The notes under the pieces were generated by a model. It saw only the letters and a list, made by a program, of their open reading frames with translations. It did no database searches and had not been told where the DNA came from. From positions 868,001 through 932,000 of the forward strand of contig JANVFP010000003.1 in assembly GCA_027919835.1 (NCBI GenBank): a DNA stretch of 64,000 nt. Reading direction: 5' to 3'. Below are positions 57,641-64,000 of the stretch, piece after piece (position 1 is the stretch's first letter; each line of letters begins with the position of its first letter). The stretch comes from Lentinula raphanica. Lineage: Eukaryota; Basidiomycota; Agaricomycetes; Agaricales; Omphalotaceae. The position numbers and the translations under genes were made by a program.

Positions 57641-59256
57641 ATGAAATTCATATACTGTTTTCTCTTGTCATTCTCAGCCCGAATCGTCGCCGGCGCACCC
57701 CTCCCCAAGATCCGAGAGGTCGTCCCCGTCGTTCAATCCGCGACTGAGGCCGAGGAAAGCTACGACATCTTTTATACAGGACCTGGTTGTCCTCCCCATA
57801 AACCATGCAAGCTAACGTCTGAACATTGGGAACAAGATCTGGAACTCTTCGAATTGGGCGACATTCTAGAGAGGAACGGAGATAGTGCTACTCATTCAGA
57901 ACATTCGAATACTGCCAACGATGCGGTCACGACTTCCGACCTTGCAGTCCGTGAAAGCTCTGAATTGGTTATGTATGGCCGAGATTCCGCAGGGAAGCTA
58001 CAGAAGGCAGGAGATGCGATGAACAAAGCGGGGAGTGTACTAGGCAAAGTAGCCAAAGGCGCTGACGCCATACCCGAGGTGGGGGAGATTATCGGAACGG
58101 CCATTCAAGTCGTCGCGAGCTTTTTGAAGTTCCTTGGTAAAATATTTGGTGGGATTGCAAAGGCGGAACGAGAGTCTGCTGCTGTATGTTATTTGTGTTC
58201 AATTCTTGAAAGTTCACCTTCGTCTCATCATATTCGATAGGCTCGGTCGGTTGCTTTACGATCTCGAATCCCAGTGTCCAAATCTGAAAGAGAATCTTTT
58301 TAGTGGCGATTTTACCAAGAAAGTGGCTGACCAGACCCAACAGAGTAATGATATCCTTACTTGCAAGGGAAAGACGTTCCTACTGATCTTGGACCCTCTT
58401 AAGAACACCCGGGATGGCTTGTGGTTACTGTTCATCCCAAGCATACCACTTGGTTCCAAGGAAATGAACACACTGACTGGTCTCACTCCACCACATCCAT
58501 TAAGACAGTGCGTTGTCTATTCATGTTCTGTACTAGAATCATGATTTCTCAATGTGCTCACAGGCCGTGGGGAAGTTCGAGTTCGATGTTTATGCTGGTA
58601 CGGAGTACAACGCACACCGTAAAACCCTTTACGGGACTGATTGAATGTCAACTTAATCATAGCACGCGCTGGAATATTTTCGAACGACGGTGACGGTGGA
58701 TGGGAGAACGTGAGTTTTCGTCTATATTTCAATTCATGATAAGATCCCTCACCTATTCATAATCAAACAGTGGGCATATTCAGCTCCTCCGTCACATCTC
58801 AAGGCTGTAGGTCACCAGAATCATCGTTTGGCTTAGTAAGTGCAATCTCGGCCCAACGAGGTAAACAACTTACTTACCGTCATATCGAAACGAAGCACCG
58901 GCGGTGCCCCCAAGAATCACCCAGCGTCAGGAAACTGTGGGTTCCACATCTATCAGTACCAGAAGAATGAGAAAGACTCGAACCCAGTCGATCATTATAC
59001 AATCGTCGCGATCATCAAGGACGCAAAGGGGGTCATTGTCGGGTTCGAAGGGGACGGTGATGGGTCACATCCAGTATCAGTCGCTAGCCAGCTGCACGAT
59101 GCGCTCACGATCACTACTGGGCCCAAGGACAAGTCACCGTTGTCCTTCGCATATACTAAAGACAAGTGGAACTCAGATGATAAAAGACGGTGCTCTGTCG
59201 GGAAGTACGACCATGGGGTCCGACAGATGGATTGCAGTTTCCAGTGTAAATTCTAG
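57641..59256 (+). CDS. large secreted protein of unknown function, tandem copy 2, 399 aa
   Basis: Eight exons in exactly the same arrangement as copy 1: 57641-58183, 58241-58245 (5 nt), 58304-58344, 58404-58507, 58564-58597, 58663-58709, 58771-58835 and 58896-59256; 400 codons. The exon lengths 5, 41, 104, 34, 47 and 65 are identical to those of copy 1. Signal peptide MKFIYCFLLSFSARIVAGAP. The same blocks follow: YDIFYTGPGCPPHKPCKL, KLQKAGDAMNKAGSVLGKV, GADAIPEVGEIIGTAIQVVA, GWLVVTVHPKHTTWFQGNEH, ARAGIFSNDGDGGWENWAYS and a C-terminus RQMDCSFQCKF. The 5-nt exon GCTCG pairs with GAACG in copy 1. All introns here are GT-AG. Similarity is strong in the helical and beta blocks and weak in the acidic linker (about residues 75-110). 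Confidence 0.82.
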
Positions 59257-59656
59257 TAGTAGCTGTCTCGGATGTGTCCTGGTTCATACTATACAAAGAC
59301 GGGATGTTTGTTGTTAATTTGTGATACAAAATCATCCTAAGCAGTTTGCAGCTGAGGGAGGTGAAACAGATTCTCTGCTATTCTTACCAACTGGGTCCGA
59401 ATGAACGATAACAAAATTCAATCAAGTCCGTGTCAATACGTGGCGAAGCTCGTATTAATCGTCAGTCGTGCATTAGCAAGAAAGAAAAATGTCAACATGT
59501 ATGTATGGTCCAATACGATACAGAGAAACAAGGACGTACAACGACAATTATAGCACAACAACTTCCGAAAGCATCACGATATTAGAAAGACGGAGAGAAG
59601 AATGTCCTAGATATGGTAGATCGAAGGTCGAGAGGGAAGTTCACCGGTCAATCCGT
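59257..59656. other. intergenic between convergent genes
   Basis: 400 bp between secreted copy 2 and the 3' end of the MAG-like gene. No gene seen. Confidence 0.4.
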
Positions 59657-60986
59657 TCACGCGAACACAAGAATAGACATGAACACTCCAGCAAAGCCGG
59701 CGACGATTGAAATGCCCATGGCAGTTCCAGCAGCGTTGGAGGTTCCACTCGCTGAAGCCCCAGATCCAGACTGTGAGCCAGACGCTGGAGAGGAACCCGA
59801 GTTTGATCCTGAGTTTGATCCCGAAGTGGCAGATGGGGAGGATGTGATCGTTCCAGATACACCAACACTTGCAAGATCAGTGTACAGAGAGGCAGAAGTG
59901 AATGTGACACAGTTACTGGAAGCCGCTGGAGTGGGAGTATACGGGATGGTACCAATGGGAACAGTTTCCTGAGCAGGCTGTGTCCAAGTGGTAGTGATAC
60001 CATCGCTGACGTATTGACCAACAGGTGTCATGTCCGCACCCTGGCAAGCCTGGAAAGTGTTGTTTGGCGCATTGTTTGGAGCGTTGTAAGCACAACCAAT
60101 ACGATCGTAGATGTGCTGACAGAGACCCTCGGCATTGGGCTGGGTGTCATCACAAATCTTAGCACAGAAAGCACCTCCACCAAGGAAGCTAGGATATATA
60201 TGTGAGATTAGGTAGGCTGCAATAGTAAAGATGAGCTCACAATGTCCAGTGCCTGCCTTGTTGGTAAGAGGAGTTATCGCCGTTGCTAGCGGGGAAGGCA
60301 TTCGTGTACATCAAACCACCAATGGGATTACCACGCTGTGCATACGAGGTCAGATTTGACGTATATGAAGGCGCGGGACTAATAACCCGCGTCACCACGG
60401 TGTACTCACGCCGTCTTGCCCTCCAGAGTCAAGCTCCCCGCCAAAGTCATCAGACTGCAGGTTCAGTTTTGTTTGGTCGATGAAACCAACGATTTCGATG
60501 TATCCAGGGCTTTGGACAAGCTGAACACCTTGCAAGGTGCCTTCGGGTATAAGACGAGTGCCGTGGCCTTTTTTGGTGCACCAGGCAACTTCGATACCTT
60601 CGGTATCACCAATGGTAGAGTTTGGTTCGGGTGGCGCGAATAAGCAGAAGTCTGGAAAACGGTTAAGTAAGACCCAAATGGCAGTATAACAGACAGACCA
60701 TCAAGGTGGTTAATAAAACCAGTCTGACACATGGACTGTTGGTTTTCCGTGGTCGAGTTACAGATGTTGTAACCAGACTGAGGACCACGTCCATCGGTAT
60801 GAGTATCAGCTTGGTAGGGCTAAGAGACCGATCGTTAGAGGATGAGAGTAAGACAAGTGGTCCATGACTGACTATAGCAGTAAAAGGGAAACTCTTGTCC
60901 ACGAGAGGATCAGAGACGAAAGATTGAGCGGAAACATGGGCTACAGCAGCCGCAAGCAAAAGCGAGCAGTGAACGATATTCGGCAT
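59657..60986 (-). CDS. macrofage-activating-glycoprotein-like GPI-anchored protein, 367 aa
   Basis: Five exons: 60873-60986, 60699-60819, 60410-60651, 60241-60335 and 59657-60188; 368 codons. Signal peptide MPNIVHCSLLLAAAVAHVSA, ATG at 60986. The ectodomain contains DGRGPQSGYNICNSTTENQQ, SMCQTGF, FCLFAPPEPNSTIGDTEGIE, FLGGGAFCAKICDD and CQHIYDRIGCAYNAP, with the even Cys spacing and N-glycosylation sites of the basidiomycete macrofage-activating-glycoprotein (MAG) family. A Ser/Gly-rich stalk (residues about 310-345) and a hydrophobic C-terminus (AGTAMGISIVAGFAGVFMSI) fit a GPI anchor signal. MAG-like proteins sit on the hyphal or spore wall; their role in the fungus is not settled. It is convergent with secreted copy 2. 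Confidence 0.88.
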
Positions 60987-61795
60987 AGCTGACACAAAGA
61001 CAGAGTAAAGAGCGACCAGAATTCCTTCAAATGAGATGGGGGAATGTGGTGGTTGAGAACAAAGACTGAAATGGGCTGCTTTTCACACTGCCTGCTTGTT
61101 GGTCATTCTCCGTGGGAACGTTTCGGCAAAGCACTAACAGACGGCCATAAGAAGCCATAACTTGACCGCAAGTTACACAGGCGCGCTGTTGAGAACGATG
61201 GCAAATTGAGCTTTGGTCATCGAAGTTAGCAGTGAAGAACATAACGGTCAAAGCTGTATGTAGTGTCCGATGCGATTATCGGACAATATGCACTTACCCC
61301 TCTAGGCTAACGCCACACTTCAGCGTCTTCTCTGGATCCAACTTGCACAGTGGTCTCAATGGCGGCTTCAAGTTGGTTTTCTACCCAATAATCACTGCAC
61401 ACACAGAAGTTTCGTGCACTCAAGATCGACGACAGCTCACTGCAGTGGTCCCCTCAAGATTGTCACGACTCACTACTGTTCACCACCAAATCGTGTCGCT
61501 GCGTATACGAGATCCTTTCATCCAAGATCAAGAAAGTCAAGTTTACACCTCGTCACGGCGTTACATGAAGACATAGACGGCGGGTAAAGAACATGGACAG
61601 ATCGTTCACATGAAGCCTGTACGGCTTGAGAAGAACTCACATATGATGAAAAGAAAAAAGGAGTATTGAAGGTCGTTTGCCACTCTCATGCCGGGAACAG
61701 GCGCTGCTACTAGGCACGCCACAACACCTACTTTGACGAAGATCAGATTGTGTTAGTACGCCTCAGCTCGTATGTCAATACTTGCAGGTAGTTCG
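60987..61795. other. intergenic, no gene seen
   Basis: 809 bp between the MAG-like start (minus) and the 3' end of the phosphoesterase gene (minus). The open frame at 61232-61576 (plus) has no domain. Confidence 0.45.
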
Positions 61796-64000
61796 TTAGA
61801 ATGAAACTGAAAATATCATGAAGGCTTCACCCTCTCCACCCAACGCCGGAACTCCATCATCTCCCAAGGTCAAAAATTCACCACTCTCCCCTTCCAAGAA
61901 CTTGTAAACACCTCCACCCTCGTATGTGATGTTGAACACGGCACTCGAATTGACAGACCCAAACTGCAGATCCGCATTGAGGAATGGGGCAGCAGTTGTA
62001 TTTACCGCTGATGCAGCAGAGGAAATCATAAAGCTTTTTCCAGTTGCAACCTGAGGATCGGTTGCATGGATTACAAAGCGTTGGGAGGGCATGTCAAACT
62101 TGGTGTCTGTAGGTACTGATGTACCAAGGGACGAGTCATTGAACGATAGCGCAAGGTTCTTAGTGTTGGATTCGATAACTAGATAGCGTCCTTCGGTAAG
62201 TGATCCTAATGGGTTTAATTCATATGTAAGAGTCAGAATAATCTCGAAATATCCTGTTCCATACCTCGAACGACCTTGAAGCCAGTCTCCGTGAATAAGG
62301 CGTCTGTTTGACTCTGTTGTCCATACGGGACAGGGGGTTGTACATGACCCGCGAAAGTGTTTTCACAGAAAACATCCTGCGTATGCAGAGTTAATCAGTT
62401 TCTTGTTCATTCAAAGCATTACTCGATGCCATATGTACCCCATCAAGCAACGATGTTAGAGGGTCGGTATGAGGTGGCGGAGTATGAGGTAGCGGTGCAG
62501 CGGAGTAATCGGGCTGAAAGTCTTCGTGAGTATTCCAAGTTGGCAAAGGCAAAGCATATACGACGCACATGTTCGAAATCGAACATATTGGTCAAGTTCG
62601 ACATGTGCTCTCTTCTCCAGTCATTAATTTGTGTGTTGGTGAACGGTGTGCCCTAGGTCGAAAGAAAGAAAATCGTGAGACTTGAATCGAATCATATCAA
62701 GATGGAAACGTCATACTCTAGCAGCTGCCCACTGCTCCAAGAACAGGGTTTGCGAGATATGGTCTGCAGGCTCTGTAAACACAACACCTCCGCGAGTCCA
62801 TGGCGAGATTACGGTGAATGGTAATCGGAATCCTGGTCCAGTTGGTGCAGGCTGCCCTGTGAAAGGATTCTATCGCACGGACGATGAGGTCAGATACACG
62901 AGTTGAAACAAGACACTCACGGTGATCCATTCGCCTGGTGTATTTTGAGGTCTAAACCATCGTAGTAAGATCATTAGCCCAGGGATAATGAAATGCAAGT
63001 GAACTATGTACATACGAAGTGAAAGGTACCACACTTGTCATGGACAAACAACCTTAGCGTTGATGAGCATATAGATATCACCTGGACATACTGGTCTCCC
63101 CATCCACCACTCTCATCAAACGAGATCATGAGGATCGTCTTGTTGTATTTGGGTGAATTGACGATTGCGTCAACCAATTCCTTTTGTACCCAGCCACCGT
63201 CGATGGGACGGTGCGGAGGATGTTCATTAAGCTCGGCTGGGCCTATGAAGCAATGAACTTTTTATGAGCCTTCATGAAGGAAAGCGCGGAGAGTGAAATC
63301 TTGCCAATGTAGAACGAGACCGCTGGCAAAGTTCCCCTACAGAGGACTCGGATTGTTAGCTTTGATGATGGCAATGGCAAATGAGAATAGATCATACTCG
63401 GAAGCTTCCTTCTTTAGCAGGTCGAGACCACCTTGCCAATCCCCACCCCCGTTCCTAGCAAGTCCTAAATAAGCTTGAGTTTGAAGCATGACGCAGTCAT
63501 GGTGTTGTATAGGGCATACCTCGCTGTGCAACCTCCGATGTAGCATTGTTGTTGGCCAGGTCTTGCCAGAACACAAATTTTGGTAGAGGATTGTTATCAA
63601 AACTGTTGAAGTACGGTCGTTGTGATGAGTATTTACCCTAGTAGTCGGATAATAACGCGATACACACTTGTCGACAGCCTGAAATTCCTTCCACGAGATA
63701 CCCGCATCTTGCAGATATTCTGGAAGCTACATATGGCAAAACACATCACTCCTGGCAGGAGGGTACGTTTTCATGAACATGGACTTACGGTCTTCCAATC
63801 GTATGGAAAGCTGCGGCGAGCCTCCTGGTCAACGGATTCGACCAGGATTCAAACGAAAGACTTACCAACTATAATCTTGAGGGGAATCGATTTCTGTACC
63901 GTTTTCGAGTCTCATCGTAAGCCGGGAGCAACCCGGACTCTCGTTGTTGTCTAGTACTGGGCCCTGCGTGGTATTGACATTTCCACCTGGGACGCTAGAA
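61796..64000 (-). CDS. phospholipase C/acid-phosphatase-type phosphoesterase, 3' part
   Basis: Fourteen exons are visible: 63866-64000 (open to the right), 63789-63810, 63668-63726, 63520-63602, 63398-63464, 63305-63336, 63092-63242, 63016-63033 (18 nt), 62921-62951, 62717-62869, 62569-62652, 62439-62513, 62265-62376 and 61796-62205. The 5' end with the N-terminal part lies beyond the window. Readable family motifs: GTEIDSPQDYSCFPYDWKTL, EYLQDAGISWKEFQAV, TLPAVSFYIG, PAELNEHPPHRPIDGGWVQK, ILMISFDESGGWGDHVVPF, GPGFRLPFTVISPWTRGGVV, HISQTLFLEQWAAARG and WRREHMSNLTNMFDF. This is the phosphoesterase family that includes non-haemolytic phospholipase C and AcpA acid phosphatase, usually secreted. 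Intron 63243-63304 starts with GC (ATTG|GCAAGA). The C-terminal 130 residues form an extra beta domain. Confidence 0.9.

Noticed and set aside
24203..60986. Secreted-protein genes as a coordinated secondary-metabolite or virulence cluster
   Set aside because: They are scattered, of different families, and separated by housekeeping genes; no shared promoter motif or biosynthetic core gene is visible.

Overview
The window is nuclear DNA from a filamentous basidiomycete, most likely an Agaricomycete. The evidence is intron-dense genes with introns of about 45-75 nt, gene families typical of this class (Clp1/BTB-like, multi-pass DUF6534-like, macrofage-activating-glycoprotein-like, expanded P450s and F-box proteins), and no bacterial or organellar signatures. 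The species cannot be named from the sequence. All gene models were assembled by eye from reading frame, GT/GC-AG borders and phase bookkeeping. Exon sums are multiples of three except where a break is stated.

Layout. 1-475: 3' end of an SRP40/Nopp140 gene. 1152-1661: a possible secreted-protein relic. 1.7-3.5 kb: repeat-rich, non-coding DNA with a TTAGGG-containing minisatellite. 3.5-7.7 kb: a Ser-rich orphan, a 44-residue membrane microprotein and a Clp1/BTB-like gene. 9.3-13.3 kb: ARPC1, the DASH subunit DAD3 and a 7-TM protein. 14.4-14.7 kb: 3' exons of a small orphan gene. 15.0-23.6 kb: a YTH-domain m6A reader, tRNA(Ile)-lysidine synthetase, an alpha/beta hydrolase and an F-box-like gene. 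24.2-27.4 kb: a triplicated segment with one intact secreted-protein gene, one pseudogene and one unit that has lost its gene. 28.1-38.9 kb: URB1, an alanine aminotransferase with a one-base frame break, and a peptidase-M50B-like gene. 39.0 kb: a miniature element with terminal inverted repeats and a 9-bp target duplication. 40.2-52.6 kb: a CAMK-like kinase, an RSC1/2-type bromodomain-BAH protein, a P450, a large F-box protein and Rab11/Ypt3. 52.9-54.8 kb: L-rhamnose mutarotase and a UROD/MetE-like protein. 55.4-59.3 kb: a tandem pair of large secreted proteins of unknown function. 59.7-64.0 kb: a GPI-anchored MAG-like glycoprotein and the 3' part of a phospholipase-C/acid-phosphatase-type phosphoesterase.

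Most genes are conserved housekeeping genes: ribosome biogenesis (SRP40, URB1), cytoskeleton and kinetochore (ARPC1, DAD3), trafficking (Rab11), chromatin (RSC) and RNA modification (YTH, TilS). They are not an operon or an evident metabolic cluster. The right end (53.7-64 kb) is enriched in secreted or surface proteins and looks like an accessory patch. The most unusual features are architectural: 5-nt micro-exons in Rab11 and in both tandem secreted genes, five apparent GC-AG introns, the triplicated secreted-protein segment, and the 87-bp hairpin-rich inverted-repeat element.
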